Source: DASQPR01 sp035713725 (GTDB lineage: Bacteria > Actinomycetota > Actinomycetes > Mycobacteriales > Micromonosporaceae). From it: a stretch of DNA of 34,059 nucleotides. The stretch is taken from positions 1-34,059 of the forward strand of contig DASTMZ010000067.1 in assembly GCA_035713725.1 (NCBI GenBank), given 5' to 3'. A model generated the notes under the pieces. The model was given only the letters and a program-made list of their open reading frames with translations, ran no database searches and was not told where the DNA came from. Positions within the stretch are counted from its first letter, which is position 1, and each line of letters begins with the position of its first letter. The translations under genes were made by a program, and so were the position numbers. Below are positions 14,683 to 22,672 of the stretch, piece by piece.

Positions 14683-15444
14683 ATGACCGAACGGCTGCCG
14701 CTGTTTCCGCTGGGAACCGTGCTGTTCCCGGGGCTGGTGCTGCCGTTGCACGTGTTCGAGGAGCGCTATCGCGCGCTAGTGCGGCACCTGACGCGCGACG
14801 AGGCTACCGGTCGTACGTTCGGTGTGGTCGCGATCCGGCTCGGTCGCGAGACCGGCAGCGGCGCGGCGGTGGTGGACGCCGGTGAGCGAGGCGCCGTGGT
14901 CGGGGACGCCGGAGAGCGGGGCGCCGCGGTCGCGGACGCCGCCGAGCGGGGGCCCGCGGACATCACGTTGCATCAGGTTGGCTGCACCGCGGAGATCCGC
15001 CAGATGACCTCGCATCCGGACGGCCGCTTCGATCTCGTCACCGTCGGCAGGCGCCGGTTTCGCATCCACGAGCTGTTCCCCGACGACGAACCATTCCTGC
15101 AGGCGGATGTCGAGTGGATCAGCGAACCCGAGGCGGACCAGCGCGCCGAACGCCTCGTGCCTGGTTTGCTCCAGCTATTCCAGCGCTACCTGGAACTGAT
15201 CCGTACCGACGGGCACCACGGCACCGAACAGCTGCCCGACGACCCGGCCGTGTTGTCCTATCTCATCGGCGCGACCACGGTGCTCGCGCTCGACGACCGG
15301 CAGGATCTCCTGGCCGCCGACACGATCGCCGACCGGCTCGCGCTCGAGCGTCGGTTGCTGAACCGGGAGCTGGTGTTGTTGCGCGAGATCAACGCACTGC
15401 CCGTCCCGCTCGGCGACCTCGCGGTGGCCTACAGCGACAACTGA
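14683..15444 (+). CDS. Stand-alone LON substrate-binding domain protein with a repeat insertion
   Basis: This 253-residue protein starts LPLFPLGTVLFPGLVLPLHV and continues FEERYRALV, the hallmark of the N-terminal substrate-binding domain of Lon protease. No AAA or protease domain is present. Such single-domain proteins are widespread in Actinobacteria; their role is unknown, possibly as adaptors or protein-binding factors. Residues about 60-89 are three 10-residue repeats (VVDAGERGAV, VGDAGERGAA, VADAAERGPA) inserted between the first strands (FGVVAIRLGRE) and the next conserved block (HQVGCTAEIRQM). Relatives have only a short loop there. A huge frame upstream is antisense to hisD. The ATG at 14683 is fixed by homology and by the leaderless promoter. 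Confidence 0.9.
   Translation: MTERLPLFPLGTVLFPGLVLPLHVFEERYRALVRHLTRDEATGRTFGVVAIRLGRETGSGAAVVDAGERGAVVGDAGERGAAVADAAERGPADITLHQVGCTAEIRQMTSHPDGRFDLVTVGRRRFRIHELFPDDEPFLQADVEWISEPEADQRAERLVPGLLQLFQRYLELIRTDGHHGTEQLPDDPAVLSYLIGATTVLALDDRQDLLAADTIADRLALERRLLNRELVLLREINALPVPLGDLAVAYSDN
14861..14950 (+). repeat. 30-bp in-frame tandem repeat, 3 copies, in the LON-domain gene
   Basis: Units span 14861-14890, 14891-14920 and 14921-14950. Each begins gcg or gcgcc, contains ggacgccg, and ends gagcgag or gagcggg. They encode 10 residues of the xxDAGERGAx type. Copies 2 and 3 are nearly identical. Confidence 0.9.
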
Positions 15445-15485
15445 GGGTCTGCGCTACTCGTGACAGTCCCCAATCGTGGCCGGCG

Positions 15486-16439
15486 TCACTGGTCGCCGGA
15501 TGGGCGCGGGAGCCGCCGCGCCACCAGGTTCGGGCTCGCCGTGAAACACGCGATCAGCACGTAGACCAGGATCGCCGCGATCGCGAGGTAGAGCAGCACA
15601 CCGCTGAGGTATGGCAGGCGGTGCCAGTACGCGATGTTTCCCGGCTGCTTGATGCGGAGGTCCGGCGGCACGAGGACGATCTGACCGACCTTCCCGTGCG
15701 CAGCCACCTCACGCGCATGGCCGCGACCGATGTTGTGGCCGAACCGCCAGGCGAGCCACGATGCCGCGATTCCGCCGACGGCGAGCGCCGCGACCATCAA
15801 CGGACCCCGGAATCGTCGCAGCGCCACCCAGGCCACGATCGCGATGATGATGCCCGCGCCGATCGACAGCATGATGTACCACGTCTCCGCACCGGCCCGC
15901 TGCTCACCGTAGGGCTGGGCCAGGAACAGACCGTCCGGCTCGACCACGCCGGGCAACCACGGCGCGACCGACGACCAGAGCCAGCCAAGCGGGAAGCCGA
16001 GCACCGCGATCACGGCAGCGACGGCCAGCGCCACGAGGCCACGCGTGCGCCACGACGGCTCGGGCTCGGCAGCCATCGTCGTCGCTGGCGCTGTGGTCGG
16101 ATATCCAGGCGCCGGATATGCCGGCGTCGGATATGCCGGCGTCGAATGCGGGGATGCCTGCGAATCTGCCGCCGCCGACGAGTCGCCATCGCCTGCTTGC
16201 TCGGTATCGTCCCGGTCGCGCTCCAGATCTGGTCGGTACGCCATGCTGCCCCCGTGCCATGCGCGTGGTCCGGGGTGCGCCGCGCTGGTCGCCTCGCCGT
16301 GGCTCGTGGCGTCGTGGTGGGTGGCGCCGTCGCCCGTGACGTCGTGGTGGGTGGCGCCGTCGCCCGTGACGCTGTCGCCCTCGGAGGGCTGCGGCCGGCT
16401 GGGATCCGGCTCGCGATGCATGGGCGACGGGGTGGTCAT
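15486..16439 (-). CDS. DUF2567-like four-helix membrane protein with repetitive N-terminal tail
   Basis: The product is 317 residues. The first ~130 are hydrophilic and low-complexity: two identical 10-residue repeats (VTGDGATHHD), an acidic region, and a Tyr/Pro region (PAYPTPAYPAPGYP). Four hydrophobic segments follow near residues 134-158, 187-207, 212-232 and 278-300. The large loop between segments 1 and 2 (GLFLAQPYGEQRAGAE) and the arrangement resemble actinobacterial DUF2567 proteins. That assignment is from memory of the family and is moderate. No function is known. The ATG at 16439 has GAGGA 7 nt upstream. It is convergent with the LON-domain gene (41-bp gap) and follows dnaE on the same strand. 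Confidence 0.8.
   Translation of the reverse strand: MTTPSPMHREPDPSRPQPSEGDSVTGDGATHHDVTGDGATHHDATSHGEATSAAHPGPRAWHGGSMAYRPDLERDRDDTEQAGDGDSSAAADSQASPHSTPAYPTPAYPAPGYPTTAPATTMAAEPEPSWRTRGLVALAVAAVIAVLGFPLGWLWSSVAPWLPGVVEPDGLFLAQPYGEQRAGAETWYIMLSIGAGIIIAIVAWVALRRFRGPLMVAALAVGGIAASWLAWRFGHNIGRGHAREVAAHGKVGQIVLVPPDLRIKQPGNIAYWHRLPYLSGVLLYLAIAAILVYVLIACFTASPNLVARRLPRPSGDQ
16099..16143 (-). repeat. 15-bp in-frame tandem repeat, 3 copies
   Basis: Units ggatatccaggcgcc, ggatatgccggcgtc and ggatatgccggcgtc (plus-strand reading) are contiguous. They encode the PAYPTPAYPAPGYP region of the DUF2567-like protein. The last two copies are identical. Confidence 0.85.
16311..16370 (-). repeat. Perfect 30-bp in-frame tandem duplication
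   Basis: Bases 16311-16340 and 16341-16370 are identical, starting gtcgtggtgggtggcgccgt on the plus strand. They encode VTGDGATHHD twice. Perfect identity implies recent duplication or ongoing homogenisation. Confidence 0.95.
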
Positions 16440-16569
16440 GAGTCGATCCTCACATGTCCGGCCGGCGCGGTCTGCAGGCGGCCCGCCGCCATGGTGACAC
16501 GGTCAACCGGGTACCGTCCGCCCGGCGGTCGCTTGATCGTCTTCCGCACGAGTCAGCTAGCAGAAATCG

Positions 16570-19500
16570 TCACGCGATCGCGGTCGGCCCGAGCAGGGCC
16601 TTCAGATCGGCCATCAGCGCGCTGGTCGGCGCCACCCGCATCGGCGACAGCCGAAGGGTGGTCGCTCGCGAGCCGCTGAGCAGCCGGACATGCACCTCCG
16701 CCGGACCGGGATGGCTCGCCAGCACTTCCTTGAGCCGGTCCACGAGTGGCGGCGTACACCGCGACTGCGGCAACGCGACCACGACGGGCTTGACCGTGTC
16801 CGGCGCGGAGATGTCCGGGATCGAGAGGTCCATCGCCATGAGCCGCGGCGGATCGTCACGGCGGTCGACACGGCCGCGCACCACCACGATCGCGTCCTCG
16901 GCCACATACTGGCCAACCAACTCGTACGTGTTCGGGAAGAACAACACCTCCACGGCACCGCCAAGATCCTCCAGCGTGGCGCTGGCCCAGCTGCGGCCCT
17001 GCTTCGTGATGCGGCGCAACACCCCGGAGAGAATGCCGGCGAGCGTCACGATCTGGCCATCGCCGACCGCCCCCTCCTCGAATAGCGCGGAGATCGGCAT
17101 CTCGGCGGCGGCGTACAGCACATGTTCGAGCCCGAGCAGCGGGTGGTCGGACACATAGAGGCCGAGCATCTCCCGCTCGAACGCGAGCAGATCCGCCTTG
17201 TCCCACTCGGCGGTCGGGATCGGCGGCGTCACCGCGAGTCCCGCGTCGCCCGGCCCGGCCGCCGCGTCGTCGCCGCCAGCGAAGCCGTCGCCGAACGCCG
17301 AGAACAGGTCGTATTGGCCCATCGCCTCGTTGCGCTTCACGTCCACGAACGAGTCGACGGCATCCGCGTGCACCGCGAGCAGTCCGCGCCGGCTGTGCCC
17401 GAGCGAGTCGTACGCGCCCGCCTTGATCAGTGATTCGACGGCCTTCTTGTTGCACGCCACCACGTCCACCTTGCGGAGGTAGTCGTAGAAGTCGGTGAAC
17501 GCGCCCTTTTCCTTGCGCGCACGGCGGATCGACTCGACGACGTTGACGCCGACGTTGCGAATCGCAGCGAGCCCGAACCGGATGTCGGTGCCGACCGCGG
17601 CGAAGCGTGCGTTGGACTCGTTGACGTCCGGCGGCAGCACCTTGATGCCCATCCGACGGCACTCGGCGAGATAGACGGCCGACTTGTCCTTGTCGTCGCC
17701 GACGCTGGTGAGCAACGCGGCCATGTATTCGGCCGGATAGTTCGCCTTGAGGTACGCCGTCCAGTAGGACACCAGACCGTAGCCGGCGGTGTGCGACTTG
17801 TTGAACGCGTAGTCGGAGAACGGAACGAGGATGTCCCACAGCGTCTTGATCGCGCCGTCGGAGTATCCGTGCTCGCGCATGCCTTCCGAGAACGGGACGT
17901 ATTCCTTGTCGAGGATCTCCTTCTTCTTCTTGCCCATCGCGCGGCGCAGCAGGTCGGCCTTTCCGAGCGAGTAGCCGGCCACCTTCTGTGCGATCGCAAT
18001 GACTTGTTCCTGGTAGACGATCACGCCGTAGGTGTCGTCGAGGATGTCGGCCAACGGCTCGGCAAGCTCCGCGTGGATCGGCGTGACCGGCTTGCGGCCG
18101 GTCTTGCGGTCGGCGTAGTCGTAGTGCGCGTTCGCGCCCATCGGACCGGGGCGGTAGAGCGCGAGCACCGCCGCGATGTCCTCGAAGTTGTCCGGTGCCA
18201 TCGATCGCAGCAGCGCGCGCATCGGCGCGCCGTCCAGCTGGAAGACGCCGAGCGTGTCGCCGCGGGCCAGCAGCTCATATGTCGGCTTGTCGTCCAGCGC
18301 CAGGTCCTCGAGGACGAGGTCGATGTGGCGGTTGTCGGCGATCGACTCCAGCGTGTCGTCGAGCACGGTGAGGTTCCGCAGCCCGAGGAAGTCCATTTTC
18401 AGCAGGCCGATGTATTCGCACGCGCCCATGTCGAACTGGGTGATGATCGCGCCGTCCTGGTCGCGGCGCCAGATCGGGATCACGTCGAGCAACGGCTCGC
18501 CGGACAGGATCACACCGGCGGCATGTACGCCCACCTGGCGTTTGAGGCCCTCCAGGCCGCGTGCCGTGTCCACCACGGTGGCCACGTCCGCGTCGGACTC
18601 GTAGAGCTGGCGGAACTCGCTGGCCTCCGGGAAGCGCGGGTGCGTCGGGTCGAAGACGCCGGCGAGCGGGATGTCCTTGCCCATCACCGGCGGCGGCATG
18701 ACCTTGGTGATCTTGTCACCGAGTGCGAACGGGTAGCCGAGCACCCGGGCGGCGTCCTTGATGCCGGCCTTCGCCTTGATCGTTGCGTACGTCACGATCT
18801 GCGCGACGCGCTCTTCGCCGTATTTCTCGGTCGCGTAGCGGATCATCTCGCCGCGCCGGCGCTCGTCGAAGTCGAGATCGATATCCGGCATCGAGATGCG
18901 CTCGGGGTTCAGGAACCGCTCGAAGAGCAAGCCGTGCTCGATCGGGTCGAGTTCGGTGATGCCCAGCGCGTAGGCGATGATGGCGCCGGTCGCCGAGCCA
19001 CGGCCGGGGCCGACCCGGATGCCCACTTCCTTCGCATGCCTGACGAGGTCGGCGACGACCAGGAAGTAGCCGGGAAAGCCCATCTGGTCGATGACGTCGA
19101 GTTCGTAGTGCGCCCGGTCCAGGTGGGCGTCCGGCACACCGCCCGGGTACCGGCGCGCCAGGCCGCGCTCCACCTCGGCGCGCAGGAACGACTGTTCGTC
19201 CTCCCCGTGCGGCACCGGGAACGACGGCATCAGGTTGCGCGGTGCGAAGACCTCCGCGTAGTCGCCGACCCGCTCGGCGATCTCCAACGTCGCGTCGCAG
19301 GCACCAGGGACCTCGCCGTCCCAGATCGCGCGCATCTCGGCGGCCGACTTGAGGTAGTAGTCCTGACCCTCTAGCTTGAACCGCCGCGGATCGGCCATCG
19401 TCGAGCCGGACTGGATGCAGGTCAGCACCTCGTGGGGGCCGGCATCGGTCGCGTACGTGTAGTGCAGATCGTTCGTCGCGACCGGACGGAGGCCGAGCTG

Positions 19501-20139
19501 CTTGCCGATGCGCAACAGATCGGCCCGGACCCGCTTTTCGATGTCGAGACGGTGGTCCATGAGTTCGAGGTAGAAGTTGTCCGCGCCGAAGATGTCGCGG
19601 AACTCAGCCGCCGCTGCGCAGGCCTTGTCGTAATCGCCGATGCGCAGCCAGGTCTGCACCTCACCGCCCGGGCAACCGGTCGTGGCGATCAGGCCCTTCG
19701 CATAGCGGGCCAGCAATTCTCGGTCGGCGCGCGGTTTGTAGTAATAGCCCTCGAGGCTCGCCAGCGAACACAGCCGGAACAGGTTCCGAAGCCCGTCGGC
19801 GTCGGTGGCTAGCAACGTCATGTGGGTATAAGCGCCGCCGCCCGAGACGTCGTTCTCGCCGCCCTCTGCCCACCGCACGCGCGTCTTGTCGCGCCGGTCG
19901 GTGCCGGGCGTGATGTATGCCTCCACGCCGATCACCGGCTTCACGCCGGTCGCCACGGCCTGCTTATAGAAGTCGTACGCGCCGTAGAGGTTGCCGTGGT
20001 CGGTGATCGCGAGTGCCGGCATGTCGAGACGGGTCGCCTCGGCGAACAGATCCTTGAGGCGGGCCGCGCCGTCGAGCATCGAGTATTCGGAGTGCACGTG
20101 CAGGTGCACGAACTTGTCGCTGCCCGGCTTCTCGCTCAT
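16570..20139 (-). CDS. dnaE: DNA polymerase III alpha subunit DnaE (DnaE1 type)
   Basis: This 1189-residue replicative polymerase begins with a PHP domain (VHLHVHSEYSMLDGA, then ALAITDHGNLYGAYDF) whose metal-binding histidines look intact. In mycobacterial DnaE1 this domain is the proofreading exonuclease, so the same is likely here. Polymerase catalytic aspartates are D419 and D421 in PDIDLDFDERRRGE and D583 in LLKMDFLGLRNL. Conserved palm/fingers motifs include PGRGSATGAI, VGVHAAGVILS and HTAGYGLVSYWTAYLK. A helix-hairpin-helix region, OB fold (QIVTLAGILSGVLRRITKQG) and tau-binding tail follow. Length fits DnaE1 rather than DnaE2/ImuC. The ATG at 20139 has a GAGG-type ribosome site about 14 nt upstream. 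Confidence 0.98.
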   Translation of the reverse strand: MSEKPGSDKFVHLHVHSEYSMLDGAARLKDLFAEATRLDMPALAITDHGNLYGAYDFYKQAVATGVKPVIGVEAYITPGTDRRDKTRVRWAEGGENDVSGGGAYTHMTLLATDADGLRNLFRLCSLASLEGYYYKPRADRELLARYAKGLIATTGCPGGEVQTWLRIGDYDKACAAAAEFRDIFGADNFYLELMDHRLDIEKRVRADLLRIGKQLGLRPVATNDLHYTYATDAGPHEVLTCIQSGSTMADPRRFKLEGQDYYLKSAAEMRAIWDGEVPGACDATLEIAERVGDYAEVFAPRNLMPSFPVPHGEDEQSFLRAEVERGLARRYPGGVPDAHLDRAHYELDVIDQMGFPGYFLVVADLVRHAKEVGIRVGPGRGSATGAIIAYALGITELDPIEHGLLFERFLNPERISMPDIDLDFDERRRGEMIRYATEKYGEERVAQIVTYATIKAKAGIKDAARVLGYPFALGDKITKVMPPPVMGKDIPLAGVFDPTHPRFPEASEFRQLYESDADVATVVDTARGLEGLKRQVGVHAAGVILSGEPLLDVIPIWRRDQDGAIITQFDMGACEYIGLLKMDFLGLRNLTVLDDTLESIADNRHIDLVLEDLALDDKPTYELLARGDTLGVFQLDGAPMRALLRSMAPDNFEDIAAVLALYRPGPMGANAHYDYADRKTGRKPVTPIHAELAEPLADILDDTYGVIVYQEQVIAIAQKVAGYSLGKADLLRRAMGKKKKEILDKEYVPFSEGMREHGYSDGAIKTLWDILVPFSDYAFNKSHTAGYGLVSYWTAYLKANYPAEYMAALLTSVGDDKDKSAVYLAECRRMGIKVLPPDVNESNARFAAVGTDIRFGLAAIRNVGVNVVESIRRARKEKGAFTDFYDYLRKVDVVACNKKAVESLIKAGAYDSLGHSRRGLLAVHADAVDSFVDVKRNEAMGQYDLFSAFGDGFAGGDDAAAGPGDAGLAVTPPIPTAEWDKADLLAFEREMLGLYVSDHPLLGLEHVLYAAAEMPISALFEEGAVGDGQIVTLAGILSGVLRRITKQGRSWASATLEDLGGAVEVLFFPNTYELVGQYVAEDAIVVVRGRVDRRDDPPRLMAMDLSIPDISAPDTVKPVVVALPQSRCTPPLVDRLKEVLASHPGPAEVHVRLLSGSRATTLRLSPMRVAPTSALMADLKALLGPTAIA

Positions 20140-20235
20140 CGGCGTGCCTGCCTCGCCGCGCCGGGCTGGCCGCCGCCCGGAGCGGTCCGACTCGCTCGCC
20201 GACGCTCACCCATGCCCGCATCGCCCTCTCGCTCA

Positions 20236-20350
20236 GCATCGTCGACCACAGCATCGTCGACTCGGCACGATCGACCCCGGCGCGGCGACTGCCACCATCG
20301 ACCTCCGCACTGTCCAGCGCCACCATCGACCCCGGCAACCATCGACCCGG
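20236..20350. repeat. Degenerate ATCG(T)CGAC repeats in the dnaE-rmlA gap
   Basis: The 426-bp gap between dnaE (start 20139) and rmlA (20566) holds at least six imperfect copies of an atcg(t)cgac core: two agcatcgtcgac forms and four (acc)atcgacc forms, irregularly spaced. I see no supported gene in the gap. The remainder holds only the rmlA promoter near its right end. Confidence 0.55.
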
Positions 20351-20551
20351 CGCCGCCGCCGTGCGGGTTCGACATTAGTCCGGCCGGCCGACGGAACCTA
20401 CGCGCGACGGACGGGGTGTCGGGCACTTCTCCGGTTCCCGCCGCGAGCCGCGGCTCGCCCCGCCGTCCGCCGAACCACCACATGGATGATCACCGGATGA
20501 ACGAACGGTCGCGTACCGGTTCGGCGCACCGTACGAATTCGTGGCAATGCG

Positions 20552-20557
20552 TATAGT
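20552..20557 (+). promoter_or_regulatory. -10 box (TATAGT) of a predicted leaderless rml operon transcript
   Basis: TATAGT is a near-consensus -10 ending 8 nt before the rmlA ATG. There is no ribosome site in the gap and no clear -35. Confidence 0.6.
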
Positions 20558-20565
20558 GGCTGGCC

Positions 20566-21633
20566 ATGAGGGCGCTCGTACTGTCGGGAGGCGCCGGCAC
20601 CCGACTTCGGCCGATCACGTACACGTCGGCCAAGCAACTCGTCCCGGTGGCGAACAAGCCGGTGCTGTTCTACGGGCTCGAGGCCATTGCGGCGTGCGGC
20701 ATCACCGAGGTCGGTGTCGTGGTCGGTGAGACGGCCGCGGAGATCCGTGACGCGGTCGGCGACGGCTCCGCGTTCGGCCTATCGGTGACCTACATCCCGC
20801 AGGATCGACCGCTCGGCCTCGCCCACGCCGTGTTGATCGCTCGCGAGTTCCTGGCCGACGACGACTTCGTCATGTATCTCGGCGACAACTTCATCGTCGG
20901 CGGCATCGACCACGTCGTCGACGAGTTCCGCGAGCAGCGACCGGACGCCCAGATCCTGCTCACCCGGGTGCCCGATCCGACCACTTTCGGCGTCGCCGAG
21001 CTCGACGGGAACGGTCGCGTAGTTGGTCTCGAGGAGAAGCCGGCTACCCCGAAGAGCGACCTCGCGCTCGTCGGCGTCTACCTGTTCTCCCCGCTCATCC
21101 ACGAGGCGGTCCGAAAGATCCAGCCGTCCGATCGCGGCGAGCTGGAGATCACCGATGCGATCCAGTGGCTGATCGACGAGCGGCTGCACGTACGGTCCAC
21201 CACGATCACCGGCTATTGGAAGGACACCGGCAACGTCGACGACATGCTCGAGGTCAACCGGGCCGTCCTCGAATCGACCGAGCCGGAGATCGTCGGGACG
21301 GTCGACGCGGCGAGCCAGATCATCGGGCGGGTACGGATCGAGAAAGGCGCAACGGTTACCAGGTCGCGCATCGTCGGACCGGCGATCATCGGCGCGGACT
21401 GCGTGATCAGCGACTCGTACGTCGGCCCGTTCACCTCGGTGTCGGACGGCTGCCGGATCGAGGCGAGCGAGATCGAGTTCTCGATCGTGCTGCGCAACGC
21501 GTCGATCCGGGGGGTACGACGGATCGAGGCCTCGCTCATCGGCCGCGAGGTGGACGTGACCCCGGCGCCGTCGGTGCCCGCCGCCCACCGGTTCGTGCTC
21601 GGTGATCACAGTAAGGTGCAGATCTCGAAATGA
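20566..21633 (+). CDS. rmlA: Glucose-1-phosphate thymidylyltransferase, long form
   Basis: This nucleotidyltransferase joins glucose-1-phosphate and dTTP to make dTDP-glucose, the entry to dTDP-L-rhamnose. The N-terminal signature is LVLSGGAGTRLRPITYTSAK, with the metal-binding aspartate in MYLGDNFIVGG and ITGYWKDTGNVDDMLEVNRA downstream. At 355 residues it is the long type. After about residue 240 it has a left-handed beta-helix-like tail of hexapeptide character (IIGRVRIEKGATVTRSRIVGPAIIGADCVI). Long forms are commonest with antibiotic deoxysugar genes (StrD-like) but also occur in cell-wall loci. It heads a coupled rmlA-rmlB-rmlD run. Confidence 0.93.
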   Translation: MRALVLSGGAGTRLRPITYTSAKQLVPVANKPVLFYGLEAIAACGITEVGVVVGETAAEIRDAVGDGSAFGLSVTYIPQDRPLGLAHAVLIAREFLADDDFVMYLGDNFIVGGIDHVVDEFREQRPDAQILLTRVPDPTTFGVAELDGNGRVVGLEEKPATPKSDLALVGVYLFSPLIHEAVRKIQPSDRGELEITDAIQWLIDERLHVRSTTITGYWKDTGNVDDMLEVNRAVLESTEPEIVGTVDAASQIIGRVRIEKGATVTRSRIVGPAIIGADCVISDSYVGPFTSVSDGCRIEASEIEFSIVLRNASIRGVRRIEASLIGREVDVTPAPSVPAAHRFVLGDHSKVQISK

Positions 21634-22625
21634 CGCGGATCCTGGTCACCGGCGGCGCCGGCTTCATCGGGTCGCACTACGTCCGGTCGCTGCTCGGTGC
21701 ACACGCACCCGCGATTGCCCGACCGGACGTCGAGATCACGGTGCTCGACAAGCTCACGTACGCCGGCAATCTCGCCAACCTCGACGAGGTACGCGACAGC
21801 GACCGCTTGGAGTTCGTCCGCGGCGACATCTGCGACGCGGACCTCGTCAACAAGCTGCTCGGCGAGCACGACGAGGTGGTGCACTTCGCCGCCGAGTCGC
21901 ACGTCGACCGGTCGATCCTCGGTGCCACCGAGTTCGTGCAGACCAACGTTGTCGGCACGCAAACGTTGCTAGACGCCGCGCTGCGCCACGGCACGCGTAC
22001 GTTCGTGCACGTCTCGACGGACGAGGTCTACGGCTCGATCTCGGCCGGCTCGTGGCCGGAGACGGATCCGGTGCGGCCGAACTCGCCCTACTCCGCGTCG
22101 AAGGCCGCCAGCGATCTCATCGCGCTGTCCTACCACCGTACGCACGACCTGGACGTACGCGTGACGCGCTGCTCCAACAACTACGGCCACCACCACTTCC
22201 CGGAGAAGGTCATCCCGCTGTTCATCACGAACCTGCTGGACGGCCAGCGGGTCCCGCTCTACGGCGACGGGCTGAACGTGCGGGACTGGCTGCACATCGA
22301 CGACCACGTGGTCGGCATCGAGCTGGTGCGCCAGGGCGGTCGCGCCGGCGAGGTCTACAACATCGGCGGCGGCACCGAGCTGAGCAACAAGGAACTCACC
22401 GAGCGACTGCTCGACGCCTGCGGCGTGGGCTGGGACATGGTCGAGTACGTGCCCGATCGCAAGGGCCACGACCGGCGCTACTCGGTGGACTGTACGAAGA
22501 TTCGCACCGAGCTCAGCTACCGGCCGGGCGTGACGTTCGAGACCGGACTCGCCGAGACGGTCGACTGGTATCGGGCCAACCGCGCGTGGTGGGAGCCGTT
22601 GAAGGCGCGCGCCGCGCTGCTGTGA
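21630..22625 (+). CDS. rmlB: dTDP-glucose 4,6-dehydratase
   Basis: This 331-residue extended short-chain dehydrogenase converts dTDP-glucose to dTDP-4-keto-6-deoxyglucose with bound NAD. The Rossmann motif VTGGAGFIGSHYVRSL is at the N-terminus. The catalytic Thr-Asp-Glu triplet is in VSTDEVYGS, the YxxxK pair in YSASKAASD, and the sugar-binding region is RCSNNYGHHHFPEKVIPLFI. The ATG overlaps the rmlA stop as ATGA, showing translational coupling. Confidence 0.97.
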   Translation: MTRILVTGGAGFIGSHYVRSLLGAHAPAIARPDVEITVLDKLTYAGNLANLDEVRDSDRLEFVRGDICDADLVNKLLGEHDEVVHFAAESHVDRSILGATEFVQTNVVGTQTLLDAALRHGTRTFVHVSTDEVYGSISAGSWPETDPVRPNSPYSASKAASDLIALSYHRTHDLDVRVTRCSNNYGHHHFPEKVIPLFITNLLDGQRVPLYGDGLNVRDWLHIDDHVVGIELVRQGGRAGEVYNIGGGTELSNKELTERLLDACGVGWDMVEYVPDRKGHDRRYSVDCTKIRTELSYRPGVTFETGLAETVDWYRANRAWWEPLKARAALL

Positions 22626-22672
22626 CGCGACAACCAACCCAGGTCGGCGAGCGGGCTGTGCGGCGGCGCGAG

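Noticed and set aside
15114..16679. 521-codon plus-strand frame across the LON-domain 3' end and the DUF2567-like gene
   Set aside because: It overlaps two supported genes in other frames, with a composition dominated by Arg, Ala and Gly and no domain similarity.
17791..19374. 527-codon open frame on the plus strand opposite dnaE
   Set aside because: It is antisense to the clearly conserved DnaE. Long open frames on the opposite strand are expected in GC-rich DNA, and the translation is Val/Arg/His-rich with no recognisable domain.
20140..20565. A hidden gene or replication origin in the dnaE-rmlA gap
   Set aside because: Plus-strand frames here are extensions of dnaE antisense. There are no DnaA-box clusters, and the motif copies are irregular and GC-rich.
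21602..22672. Upstream part of a 649-codon plus-strand frame ending in RmlD
   Set aside because: It reads rmlB out of frame. Only the last 292 codons match the reductase family, so this is not a fusion protein.
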